Shown: positions 16,692 to 24,593 of the stretch, one piece after another
How the letters are laid out: each line of letters opens with the position of its first letter
Position numbering within the stretch: position 1 is the first letter of the stretch
Assembly: GCF_900156885.1 (NCBI RefSeq)
Contig: NZ_FTOY01000010.1
Span: 434,001 to 498,000, forward strand
Length of the DNA: 64,000 nucleotides
Direction of reading: 5' to 3'
Source: Limosilactobacillus caccae
GTDB lineage: Bacteria; Bacillota; Bacilli; Lactobacillales; Lactobacillaceae
Notes under the pieces: generated by a model
Told to the model about the DNA's origin: nothing
The model's input: only the letters and a program-made list of their open reading frames with translations
The model's database searches: none
Translations under genes and position numbers: made by a program

Positions 16692-18017
16692 ATGGATAAG
16701 ATTGAAAAATATATTACGGCAGAAAAATTACGGTTTGCGAAAATCCTTGGAGAATTTATTGAGCAAGCTGGCATTAGTGAGACTGGTGAAGGCATTCGGG
16801 CAAGCTATACTTTTATTATTCAACTGTTAGAAAAATTACTTCATGCGAAAGTTAAAGTCTATCCGACAACTACTTCCCCGGTAATTGTCGCTACTATTGA
16901 GCCGGGAAAGCAAAGAACTATCTTAATGTATGCGCACTATGATGTAATGGCAGCAGGAAATCTTGACGAATGGCAAAGTGATCCGTTTAAGCTGATTAAG
17001 CGTAAAGAAAAATTCTATGGCCGAGGAACGGGGGACGATAAAGGACAACTAATTGCCCAAATTTGTGGCCTCTATGTTTATCAACGACTATATGGGCATT
17101 TTCCTGTGACAATTAAATTATTTTATGAAGGACAGGAAGAAGCGGGAAGTATTGATTTACAAAAGATTGTGCATCAGTTACGAGATACTGACTTACGCGG
17201 GGTCAAAAATGTGGTTGTTAGTGATGGTGCTTATAATGGGCATCATATGATCTCGTTAGGTAATCGTGGTGGATTAGGATTTCGCTTAACCGTTAAAGAA
17301 AATGATAGTGATCTTCATTCGGGTAATTTTGGTAATGTTGCACCTAATGCAGCTTTAAAACTGGTTCAGCTTCTTAATCGGCTTGTTGATCCAACTACTG
17401 GAATAGCGCGGATTCCAGGTTTCTATGACGGGATTAAGCAGGCTAGTGATGAAGAGAAGAAAATAATTGCAGAATTACCCAAGCCATTGACCCACTATTA
17501 TTCAGCAATGGAATATTACCAGCGATTGATGTTTTACCCGACAATTAATATTAATGGGATAAGTAGTGGCCATGTTGGCAAAAGAATAAAAACTATAATT
17601 CCCGGAAGAGCAACAGTCCAAATGGACATTCGGTTAGTGAAGGGACAATCAATAAAACAGATAAAGTGGGCGATTGAAAACCTCTTTATAAATGAAATGG
17701 CACGTGGGATTGTGAAAATTGAGTGGCTAGTCGAAACGCCGCCGAGCAAAGTTGATATAACTAGTTCATTTCTTCAACTACTGCAAGAAGCCGTTACTAG
17801 TGTCACAGGGAGATGTTTATTGCAACCAGTAATGCCAGGAACAGTGCCTAATTATGTATGGGAAAAGGAGTTAGGAGCTGATGTCTTCACGATTCCGTTA
17901 GCCAACAGTGACCATCATGCACATGCTGCTAATGAAAATATTGCTGTAAAAGATTTTTTTGATGGGATAGCGATATATGCGTATTTTTGTCAAAAACTTG
18001 GCGACCGATTTAGTTAG
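16692..18017 (+). CDS. M20-family metallopeptidase
   Basis: Zinc peptidase/deacylase of the M20/M25/M40 group, 441 aa. Metal and catalytic residues are visible in order: His-x-Asp in MYAHYDVMAAG, Asp in GRGTGDDKGQL, Glu-Glu in YEGQEEAGSIDL, Asp in VVSDGAYNG and His in ANSDHHAHAANEN. The inserted dimerisation domain lies in the middle (from about residue 195). Probably a dipeptidase or aminoacyl hydrolase; the substrate is unknown. It is cotranscribed with the binding protein and shares its higher AT content, unlike genes on either side. Confidence 0.85.
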   Translation: MDKIEKYITAEKLRFAKILGEFIEQAGISETGEGIRASYTFIIQLLEKLLHAKVKVYPTTTSPVIVATIEPGKQRTILMYAHYDVMAAGNLDEWQSDPFKLIKRKEKFYGRGTGDDKGQLIAQICGLYVYQRLYGHFPVTIKLFYEGQEEAGSIDLQKIVHQLRDTDLRGVKNVVVSDGAYNGHHMISLGNRGGLGFRLTVKENDSDLHSGNFGNVAPNAALKLVQLLNRLVDPTTGIARIPGFYDGIKQASDEEKKIIAELPKPLTHYYSAMEYYQRLMFYPTININGISSGHVGKRIKTIIPGRATVQMDIRLVKGQSIKQIKWAIENLFINEMARGIVKIEWLVETPPSKVDITSSFLQLLQEAVTSVTGRCLLQPVMPGTVPNYVWEKELGADVFTIPLANSDHHAHAANENIAVKDFFDGIAIYAYFCQKLGDRFS

Positions 18018-18063
18018 AGAATCCCTAATAAGTAATTTCCGAATACTTTAATTTTGTGATCAC

Positions 18064-18470
18064 CGAATATTCGCAAGATAACAATCTGTTGCATCGGGGC
18101 CACACCCTGTGTTGTAATTCGTTAGAAATACGTTAAAATAAGACAGGGAAATCTCCTGTGGATAAGTCGGTGGATAACTTTCGTCCTCTTTAGGAATTTT
18201 TAAGAATTATTGATATAATAGGAATTCTAATTGTTAAAAAGTTATCCACAGGTAGGGCACTAAGATGTGGATAAGTGGATGTTTAAACGAATTTGTTTTG
18301 CTGAACGCTTGTGTACCAACGGATTCGGAAATCCACAGCGAACGATTGTTTTTGTTGATAACTGTGGATAAGTAATTTTTAAGAAAGCGTTTTTTCGCCA
18401 AAAAATTAGCCGAACATTCGGTAAACGTTAAACAATTCTCGTGAGCCTGTGGATAACTTTGTGGATAAGT
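18064..18470. repeat. DnaA-box cluster upstream of rlmH
   Basis: This 470-base non-coding interval holds six exact DnaA boxes (TTATCCACA or its complement) at 18157-18165, 18242-18250, 18266-18274, 18363-18371, 18448-18456 and 18460-18468, plus a one-mismatch copy at 18169-18177. Five of the six exact boxes read TGTGGATAA on the plus strand. An AT-rich segment (18190-18240) with an extended -10 (TGATATAAT, 18211-18219) lies between the first boxes. Flanking palindromes CGAATATTCG (18064-18073) and CCGAACATTCGG (18410-18421) are also present. It looks like a replication-control site rather than chance. Confidence 0.8.
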
Positions 18471-18490
18471 TGTGGAAGGTAGTGGATATC

Positions 18491-18970
18491 TTGAATATAA
18501 AAATTATTGGTGTGGGAAAGCTAAAGGAAAAATATTTTAAAGCCGGAATTGCGGAATACGCGAAACGGCTCGGCCGCTTTTGCAAGTTTGAAATCGTGGA
18601 GGTACCAGATGAAAAGGCACCGGAATCACTAAGTCAGGCCGAAATGGACGAGGTGATGGCAAAGGAAGGAGAACGAATCCTCGCGAAGATTAAGGATCGG
18701 GAATACGTGTATGCTTTAGCGATTAAGGGGAAGGAACGGACGTCAGAAGAATTCGCCAAAGAAATTAATCAACTGACGACGTACGGGCATAGCGACATTA
18801 CCTTTGTCATCGGTGGATCATTGGGACTCAGTCCGGCGGTGCTTAAGCGCGCGGATACGCAAATTTCGTTTGGCCGCTTCACACTTCCCCACCAACTGAT
18901 GCGGTTAGTATTGACCGAGCAGATTTACCGGGCATTTACGATCATCAATGGCCTTCCTTATCACAAGTAA
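18491..18970 (+). CDS. rlmH: 23S rRNA pseudouridine(1915) N3-methyltransferase RlmH
   Basis: SPOUT-class methyltransferase (former OrfX), exactly 159 aa when started at TTG 18491, the canonical length; N-terminus [15 protein letters not shown]. The SAM-binding trefoil knot contains [13 protein letters not shown], and the C-terminus [19 protein letters not shown] is the family end. GGAAGG lies 11 bases ahead of the TTG. The in-frame ATG at 18449 would place the start inside a DnaA box and give an atypical extension. Staphylococcal SCC elements integrate at the end of this gene; none is present here. Confidence 0.95.
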   Translation: MNIKIIGVGKLKEKYFKAGIAEYAKRLGRFCKFEIVEVPDEKAPESLSQAEMDEVMAKEGERILAKIKDREYVYALAIKGKERTSEEFAKEINQLTTYGHSDITFVIGGSLGLSPAVLKRADTQISFGRFTLPHQLMRLVLTEQIYRAFTIINGLPYHK

Positions 18971-19093
18971 TTAAGGATTTATTGGGATTGTTAATTTTCG
19001 TTATGGCTTTCGGCGGTTACCGTTTATCGCGTTAAGAAGATGGTATAGTTAGCTTGTACCCTTGTTTAACTGATGAATGGAGGATGCAACTAT

Positions 19094-19366
19094 TTGATGG
19101 AAGCTGACGAATCGCAGCAATTACGGTTTAAAAAGATGCTGGTTATGATGCTGCTAACGGTGGGCTTGTCACTAGGCTTGATGACCACCCGGGTAGCGGC
19201 AAGGGAAGTTTTTGATGCCCAGCCACTAGTGTTGACGACCAGCGATGACCGGGGTGAAATGCCAGCGGGCAAGCGGCACCAGTTTCGGGCAAAGCTTTTG
19301 CGGAATTGGTGGCAGGTGCGACAACCAAAGTATGTAATTTATCGGCCGCTTTTTTACAAACGCTAA
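19094..19366 (+). CDS. Small hypothetical exported protein
   Basis: About 90 aa, TTG 19094 or ATG 19097, both served by GGAGG at 19079-19083. A hydrophobic segment (MLVMMLLTVGLSLGLMT) ending TRVAAREV looks like a signal peptide with an Ala-x-Ala type site or an anchor; the rest is basic with Trp/Tyr (RNWWQVRQPKY). I do not recognise the family. It lies alone between rlmH and the reductase gene. Confidence 0.5.
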   Translation: MMEADESQQLRFKKMLVMMLLTVGLSLGLMTTRVAAREVFDAQPLVLTTSDDRGEMPAGKRHQFRAKLLRNWWQVRQPKYVIYRPLFYKR

Positions 19367-19442
19367 TTAACTGCCTTGCAGGGGGAATCAATTGCCTTTG
19401 CAGGGCTTAAATTTTAAAATAAGGACAAAGGAGGGTTGACGA

Positions 19443-19994
19443 GTGCAAAAAGTAGGAATTGTTATCGGTAGTGTTCGTCCTAACCGACGGAGTATGCAAG
19501 TTGCGGCCTGGCTTAAGCGCCAGCTACAAAAAGAAACGAAGGTGCAATATGACCTAATTGATCTAAAGAAGGTTGACTTGCCAATGATGGCGGAACCACA
19601 CCTTCCCGTCACCGGTCTGTATACCCAGCAAAAAACGCGGGCGTGGAGTGCACTGATCCAGCAATACGATGGCTTTATCTTCGTCTTTCCCCAATACAAC
19701 TGGGGCTATCCAGCAGTGCTTAAAAACGCGATTGATTACCTGGCAAAGGAATGGCAAGGGAAGCCGGTTAGCTTGGTAACGTTTGGTGGTCATGGTGGTA
19801 CGCAGGCCCAACTTGCGATGAAAATGGTTATTGCAGGGTTAAAGATGCAGGCGTTGCCAGTCAACTTACAAATTGACCTCTTGCCAGCAGACAGCTTAGC
19901 AGTCGCAGAGCGGAAATTAAATAGCTATAATTGGCAAGTAGAGTTATTAAGTGAATGTTTTGATAAATTTTTTAAGCAACAGAGGATAAAATAG
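19443..19994 (+). CDS. NAD(P)H-dependent FMN reductase family protein
   Basis: Flavodoxin-fold oxidoreductase, 183 aa, GTG start after AAGGAGG. The FMN-phosphate loop is GSVRPNRRSMQVA; the isoalloxazine-side motif is FPQYNWGYPAVLKNAIDYL, and FGGHGGTQAQ binds the flavin ring. This is the YieF/ArsH/azobenzene-reductase-like group that reduces quinones, chromate or azo compounds; the physiological substrate is not evident. Monocistronic. Confidence 0.9.
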   Translation: MQKVGIVIGSVRPNRRSMQVAAWLKRQLQKETKVQYDLIDLKKVDLPMMAEPHLPVTGLYTQQKTRAWSALIQQYDGFIFVFPQYNWGYPAVLKNAIDYLAKEWQGKPVSLVTFGGHGGTQAQLAMKMVIAGLKMQALPVNLQIDLLPADSLAVAERKLNSYNWQVELLSECFDKFFKQQRIK

Positions 19995-20016
19995 TATTAA
20001 TTTGTGATAGAAAGTG

Positions 20017-20033
20017 CAAAGTAGGGTACTTTG
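20017..20033. repeat. Perfect dyad upstream of the iron ADH
   Basis: CAAAGTA-GGG-TACTTTG, a 7-bp inverted repeat with 3-base centre about 135 bases before the start of the dehydrogenase. Operator-like; the cognate regulator is unknown. Confidence 0.5.
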
Positions 20034-20128
20034 TAAAACATATTACTGTAAAATGTGGTTATTTTGCCCTAGATAATGAAAGAAGTCACAATTTTATCAT
20101 TGCAAAAGGCCGCTACTTGGTTAATAAT

Positions 20129-20142
20129 AGAAAGCGTATTCA
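20129..20142 (+). promoter_or_regulatory. Possible cre site
   Basis: AGAAAGCGTATTCA matches the cre consensus at 12 of 14 positions and lies just before the ribosome binding site of the iron ADH, a position that would block elongation or initiation. Confidence 0.4.
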
Positions 20143-20165
20143 GATACCATGAGGAGGGTATTTTT

Positions 20166-21338
20166 ATGAACAGACAATTTGATTTCTTAATGCCAAGTGT
20201 TAACTTCTTTGGCCCAGGGGTTATTGAAAAGATTGGTGATCGTGCAAAGATGCTCAATATGAACAAGCCATTAATTGTTACAACTGATGGTTTGGCTGAT
20301 ATTGATAACGGTCCAGTAAAGCAAACGCTTGCTTCTTTAGACAAGGCGGGCGTTGACTATGCCGTATTTACTGGTGTAGAACCTAACCCAAAGATTCGTG
20401 ACATCAAGGCCGGTAAGAAGATGTACGAAGAAGAACACTGTGACTCCATTATCACTGTTGGTGGGGGTTCAGCCCACGACTGTGGTAAGGGTATTGGGAT
20501 CATCTTGACTAACGGCGATGACATCTCCAAGTTAGCCGGAATTGAAACCTTAGACAACGCTCTTCCACCACTGATGGCCGTTAACACGACTGCTGGGACT
20601 GGTTCAGAATTGACTCGTCACGCGGTTATTACTAACGAAGAAACACACTTGAAGTTCGTTGTTGTTTCATGGCGTAACATTCCATTGGTATCATTCAACG
20701 ACCCAATGTTAATGCTTGATATTCCACAAGACATCACTGCTGCTACTGGTTGTGACGCCTTTGTTCAAGCAGTTGAACCATACGTTTCTGTTGACCACAA
20801 CCCAATCACTGATAGCCAATGTAAGGAAGCTATCCAATTGATCCAAACTGCTTTACCAGAAGTAGTTGCTAATGGTCACAACGTTGAAGCACGGACAAAG
20901 ATGGTTGAAGCTGAAATGCTTGCCGGAATGGCCTTCAACAACGCTAACCTTGGTTACGTTCACGCAATGGCTCACCAACTTGGTGGTCAATACGATGCTC
21001 CTCACGGTGTATGTTGTGCATTACTGCTCACTACTGTTGAAGAGTACAACTTGATTGCTTGCCCAGACCGTTTTGCTGAATTAGCAGAAATCATGGGTTA
21101 CGACACGACTGGTTTGACGACGATGCAAGCCGGCCAAAAGGCAATCGAAGGAATGAAGGAATTGTGCAAGGCAATTGGTATTCCAGGCTCAATCAAGGAA
21201 ATCGGTGCTAAGCCAGAAGACTTCGAATTGATGGCTGAAAATGCCCTCAAGGATGGTAATGCCTTCTCTAACCCACGTAAGGGAACGAAGGAAGAAATCG
21301 TTCAACTTTACCAAAAGGCTTACGATGGTATTTACTAA
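20166..21338 (+). CDS. Iron-containing alcohol dehydrogenase, 1,3-propanediol type
   Basis: 390-aa group III alcohol dehydrogenase close to the 1,3-propanediol oxidoreductase of L. reuteri, which regenerates NAD+ by reducing 3-hydroxypropionaldehyde and other aldehydes. The NAD motif is TVGGGSAHDCGKG. Metal ligands appear as Asp in GCDAFVQAVE and His in YVHAMAHQLGG and DAPHGV; the residue normally His in the DAxxH motif is Gln. ATG 20166 follows GAGGAGG. Codon use (AAG, GAA, CAA, CTT) suggests high expression. No glycerol dehydratase genes lie nearby. Confidence 0.88.
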   Translation: MNRQFDFLMPSVNFFGPGVIEKIGDRAKMLNMNKPLIVTTDGLADIDNGPVKQTLASLDKAGVDYAVFTGVEPNPKIRDIKAGKKMYEEEHCDSIITVGGGSAHDCGKGIGIILTNGDDISKLAGIETLDNALPPLMAVNTTAGTGSELTRHAVITNEETHLKFVVVSWRNIPLVSFNDPMLMLDIPQDITAATGCDAFVQAVEPYVSVDHNPITDSQCKEAIQLIQTALPEVVANGHNVEARTKMVEAEMLAGMAFNNANLGYVHAMAHQLGGQYDAPHGVCCALLLTTVEEYNLIACPDRFAELAEIMGYDTTGLTTMQAGQKAIEGMKELCKAIGIPGSIKEIGAKPEDFELMAENALKDGNAFSNPRKGTKEEIVQLYQKAYDGIY

Positions 21339-21360
21339 TTAAAATAAGCATTAAGTATCA

Positions 21361-21398
21361 AGAGGATGGGAATAATTTATTTTCCATTCTCTTTTTTG
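21361..21398 (+). terminator. Terminator after the iron ADH
   Basis: GAGGATGGGAA pairs with TTTCCATTCTC (one G-T pair) and is followed by six T. Confidence 0.8.
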
Positions 21399-21426
21399 CT
21401 TTCACCGGAAAACTAACTAGCACCCC

Positions 21427-21434
21427 AAATAAAA
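21427..21434. repeat. Left target-site duplication of the IS
   Basis: AAATAAAA, identical to 22930-22937 on the other side of the element. Confidence 0.9.
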
Positions 21435-22929
21435 GGCTCTTCGTCAAGAAGTACTGATAGAAAAAATTAAATAACTTTTCAAGCAGCTCGTGCCAGACTT
21501 TTGGTATGGGCTGTTCTTTTGTTTTTCCAATTGATGGCAATGTATGAATTTGGTAAAGCGAGGAGAATACGTGCCCGAAAGTTGAAGAAGTTCCGGAAAC
21601 CATAAGCAGTCCGCTTAATTACTTTGATTTTGTTGTTAGTTCCTTCAACTGGCCCGTTAGTATAGTTGTCATATTTGAAGCTAGTGATGATCTCTGCTTT
21701 GTGTATGCGCAAGGTCCGTTGAACTTTTTGAAGTGGTTGTGGCAGAAGGGTCCATTTAATAGCGAGAAGATGGTTGAGTTCTTTCTGATCGCGGTGGTTG
21801 ATTGCGAGAATCAGGTCTTGGTAATAGCGATACGCCTGTCTTAGATCATCGTCGTAGGAAAGCAAGCGATGGACTACTTCAACGTCGGTTAATTGCGCAT
21901 AGTGAAAGTTACGGCGCGACCAGTAATTATCGTATTTAAGGGAAGCTGATGGCGTTAAGATCAGTTTCCAGAAACGTTTTAAGGCCCGCCATTGATGAGT
22001 TCCTTTACCAGCACGATTCATTGCCTTGATTCTGATTTTGTTTAAGGCCCGGTATGCTTGTGCGACCACGTGAAAGTGGTCGGCGATAATTAACGCATGA
22101 GGGAAAAGCTCATGAATTAAATGACGATAGGGAGTATATAAATCAACAGTAACCGTTTGTACGGCCAAACGAGCGGAGCGATCATAGCGGAGAAAGTAGT
22201 TATATAAGTAACGGCTGCGTCGTGACAAAATAATGTCTAAGGTGCGTTTATTTTCAATATTCATTAAGATCATACTCATGTCACTGGGCGCAAATCGGCC
22301 AGATTTGAAGTCATCAAAGGCGATGTGGCGTGGTAACCAATGATAATTAGGCTTAAAGACTTGATCGAGGTTAGAAATGATGCGTCTGACAGTCCAATCA
22401 GAGACACCAAAAGATTTGGCAATATCAGTTTGCGATTCATTAGTTGATAATTGCATCATAATACGCTGTTTGACGGCTAAGGCGATGTGATGACGATATT
22501 TAAGATCAGTAACCTTGGCGAAATCAGTAACGGTCTTAGGACAATTTTCTGAAGGCTTACAGATATACTTCTGCTTGCGAATTGACCAAATGGTTGGCTT
22601 GTAGTGCAGCGATGGCCCTAAACTCCGCACAGTTTTAAAGCCATTCTTGCTCATTAATTGTCCGCAAAGAGGACAATGATGGGGATAACTTTGCGTAAGA
22701 TGGACAACGATCAAGTTACCTTGATCCTCAATCGGGTTTTTGAAATGTTTGATATCAAGTTCAAGGTGGCGATCTTTAATTCCTAAAGCAATTTTGGTAG
22801 AATAATTCATGAAAGATGGTCCTTTCTTAAACGAAGACGGGGTCCAACCATCTTTCGTTTTTTTATTTTAAATTTTAAAACAAAATAAGCACCGATGTTA
22901 AATCCATCAGTACTTAAAATTGTAGACCC
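21435..22929 (-). mobile_element. ISL3-family insertion sequence, complete
   Basis: A 1,495-bp element bounded by imperfect 26-bp inverted repeats: left GGCTCTTCG...AAGTACTGATAG, right (complement) GGGTCTACA...AAGTACTGATGG. It is flanked by an exact 8-bp duplication AAATAAAA at 21427-21434 and 22930-22937, the size ISL3 elements make. One full-length transposase gene is inside. It sits in the U-tract of the terminator of the gene at 23003-23779, so insertion broke no coding sequence. Confidence 0.93.
21479..22810 (-). CDS. ISL3-family transposase
   Basis: 443-aa DDE transposase, apparently intact. The N-terminal zinc-binding region has CPLCGQ and a second Cys pair (CKPSENCPK); a helix-turn-helix follows (TDIAKSFGVSDWTVRRII). 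The acidic triad is Asp in HIAFDDFKSGRF, Asp in IIADHFHVVAQA and Glu in NGPVEGTNNKIKVIKRTAYG, the ISL3 (transposase_12) pattern. The start ATG 22810 lies immediately at the foot of a 10-bp hairpin (22811-22856) whose loop holds the AAAGGA ribosome site. Confidence 0.95.
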   Translation of the reverse strand: MNYSTKIALGIKDRHLELDIKHFKNPIEDQGNLIVVHLTQSYPHHCPLCGQLMSKNGFKTVRSLGPSLHYKPTIWSIRKQKYICKPSENCPKTVTDFAKVTDLKYRHHIALAVKQRIMMQLSTNESQTDIAKSFGVSDWTVRRIISNLDQVFKPNYHWLPRHIAFDDFKSGRFAPSDMSMILMNIENKRTLDIILSRRSRYLYNYFLRYDRSARLAVQTVTVDLYTPYRHLIHELFPHALIIADHFHVVAQAYRALNKIRIKAMNRAGKGTHQWRALKRFWKLILTPSASLKYDNYWSRRNFHYAQLTDVEVVHRLLSYDDDLRQAYRYYQDLILAINHRDQKELNHLLAIKWTLLPQPLQKVQRTLRIHKAEIITSFKYDNYTNGPVEGTNNKIKVIKRTAYGFRNFFNFRARILLALPNSYIAINWKNKRTAHTKSLARAA

Positions 22930-22937
22930 AAATAAAA
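22930..22937. repeat. Right target-site duplication of the IS
   Basis: AAATAAAA; read on the minus strand (TTTTATTT) it is the T-run of the adjacent terminator. Confidence 0.9.
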
Positions 22938-22972
22938 TGCCCCCAACAGCGGAAAACCGCCTGTTGGGGGCA
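22938..22972 (-). terminator. Terminator of the proC-like/VOC unit
   Basis: TGCCCCCAACAG pairs with CTGTTGGGGGCA around a CGGAAAACCG stem-loop; the minus-strand T-run TTTTATTT follows and is the IS target. Confidence 0.85.
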
Positions 22973-23002
22973 TTATCGTTGGTAAGCGGGTGACACCTAC
23001 GC

Positions 23003-23779
23003 TTATTTGTTAGTGGTTAAGGCAAAGTTAATTTGTCCTAATGCTAGTTCTGCGACGCTTGTTGCACCGTTGAAGACTAGTTTGATCAGGCGATTTTCTG
23101 GACCGGGCTTAAAGATAAGTTGCCGGTCGCTGATGGTAATTACCTCGCCACTTTCTTCGTGAACGGGAGTAATCATTAACGCCTTTCCTAGTGCGGCGGC
23201 AGCCTGTTGGGGGTCCGTGACGTGGAAAATGGCCTGTTTAACATAGATATCGCCAGCGGGGTGCGGCTTGATTAAGCCTTTTTCTTTTAACGTCTGTTCT
23301 CGTTGCTGGTCTGCTTCTCCCCATTGAATAAAGAAGGGGAAGGGGAGGTTATTTGGCAATTTATCGTTGACGTAGAAGATTTGCCACTGGATTAGGTTGC
23401 CGTGCGGGTCGACCCGTTTTCCACTGGTAATCTCGCCGACGTCGACCCCGGCAGCAGCAAGGCGGCGGTGGGTTGCCTTAATATCGCTTGAACGAATTGC
23501 GATCGTCGTAAAGCGTTGGATGCCGTTAAAGTAGTCTTGCACTGCCTCGTAAATCCCTGAATTATTTTCATAGGGGAAGGCGGCCGCTTGCTTCTTATCG
23601 GCGACCGTTAAGAGTTCGAGATAGTTTATGCCAAAGTAGTCGAGGGCGTTTTTGGTTCCCCAGTATTGGTGGTTACCGCCGGGGGTAAATCCAAAGCCGT
23701 GGTCATTGAAATACTTAACCGCGGCGTCAAGGTCAGTGACCGCAACCATCGTGTGGTCCCAGTTTAAGGTTTCTGTCAT
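23003..23779 (-). CDS. VOC-family (glyoxalase-like) protein
   Basis: 258-aa two-lobed protein with a glyoxalase-like domain. The N-terminal lobe begins LNWDHTMVAVTDLDAAVKYFND with the His usual for metal ligation, and continues to GINYLELLTV. The second lobe is around YVKQAIFHVTDPQQAAAALG. The substrate is unknown. ATG 23779 is preferred over GTG 23788 because AGGTGA lies just upstream. It starts one base after the stop of the proC-like gene, so the two are translationally linked. Confidence 0.8.
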   Translation of the reverse strand: MTETLNWDHTMVAVTDLDAAVKYFNDHGFGFTPGGNHQYWGTKNALDYFGINYLELLTVADKKQAAAFPYENNSGIYEAVQDYFNGIQRFTTIAIRSSDIKATHRRLAAAGVDVGEITSGKRVDPHGNLIQWQIFYVNDKLPNNLPFPFFIQWGEADQQREQTLKEKGLIKPHPAGDIYVKQAIFHVTDPQQAAAALGKALMITPVHEESGEVITISDRQLIFKPGPENRLIKLVFNGATSVAELALGQINFALTTNK

Positions 23780-23780
23780 T

Positions 23781-24593
23781 TTAATCACCTGCGTTTTGCT
23801 TGCCGAGTTCCTTTGTCCGTTTAACAGCTGCTACAACGGCGTTTTCGAGTCCTGATGCAAACGAACTCTTGTCTAATTCGTGCTGGGCAGTGATACCGAC
23901 GCCCCCGGCGGAATTATTAATATCAAGCAATTCGGCGGGGTGTTTACCACTTTGTTCGACGAAAGCGGCTGCTGCCTTGAGGTTTTCCAGGGCAAGCTTG
24001 TTTGCCTGTTGCCGTGGCATTCCCGCGAGAACACCAGCGTTGGTAAAACTGATTAGGAAGTTATAGATGAAGTTTGGCCCGGTAACCCCGTAGCCAGTAA
24101 AGACATCGAGCAGGGATTCGGCGATATATTCTACCTTCCCGAAGCTATTGAGAAATTCTTCAACGTTCGCCTGGTTGGCCCGGTCGTTCTTGACCACCCC
24201 GCTATACCCCAGCGCGACATCGGTAAGGGTGTTGGGGATGATCCGGGTAACGGCAAACTGGTCGTCAGCGGATGTGAGCTGGTCGAGGGAAACCCCAGCG
24301 ATGATGGAAATGACGTCGTGCTGGTAACCGTGTTCGACTAGGTTCTTCATAATCGCTGCCCAGTTATCTTGTGGCCGGACCCCTAAAATGACGATGTCTG
24401 CACTAGTAACTTCATCCCAGTCAGGTTCCCGGCTTGCTGAAAAGCCATACTGCTCTTGCAGGTACTTGATCCGGGAAGCTGCGATATCGACAATCCCGGT
24501 CTCGTTTGCATTAATTACGTCCTTCTTTAATGCTGCTCGTAACATTGCTTCAACCATTTGGCCACCACCAAATGAGTAGATTTTTACTGTCAT
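23781..24593 (-). CDS. proC: Pyrroline-5-carboxylate reductase-like protein
   Basis: 270-aa ProC-family oxidoreductase, which forms proline from pyrroline-5-carboxylate with NAD(P)H. The Rossmann start is IYSFGGGQMVEAML, then VILGVRPQD, and the dimerisation region carries YGVTGPNFIYNFLISFTNAGVLAG and NNSAGGVGITAQHEL. These motifs diverge from typical ProC (SGSGPAYVF, SPGGTT), so a different imine or keto substrate is possible. GAGGTGAAC precedes the ATG. No proA/proB nearby. Confidence 0.75.
   Translation of the reverse strand: MTVKIYSFGGGQMVEAMLRAALKKDVINANETGIVDIAASRIKYLQEQYGFSASREPDWDEVTSADIVILGVRPQDNWAAIMKNLVEHGYQHDVISIIAGVSLDQLTSADDQFAVTRIIPNTLTDVALGYSGVVKNDRANQANVEEFLNSFGKVEYIAESLLDVFTGYGVTGPNFIYNFLISFTNAGVLAGMPRQQANKLALENLKAAAAFVEQSGKHPAELLDINNSAGGVGITAQHELDKSSFASGLENAVVAAVKRTKELGKQNAGD

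Noticed and set aside
18940-19090. SCC-like integration at the 3' end of rlmH
   Set aside because: The rlmH end resembles the staphylococcal attachment site, but there are no recombinase genes or repeated att sequences downstream.
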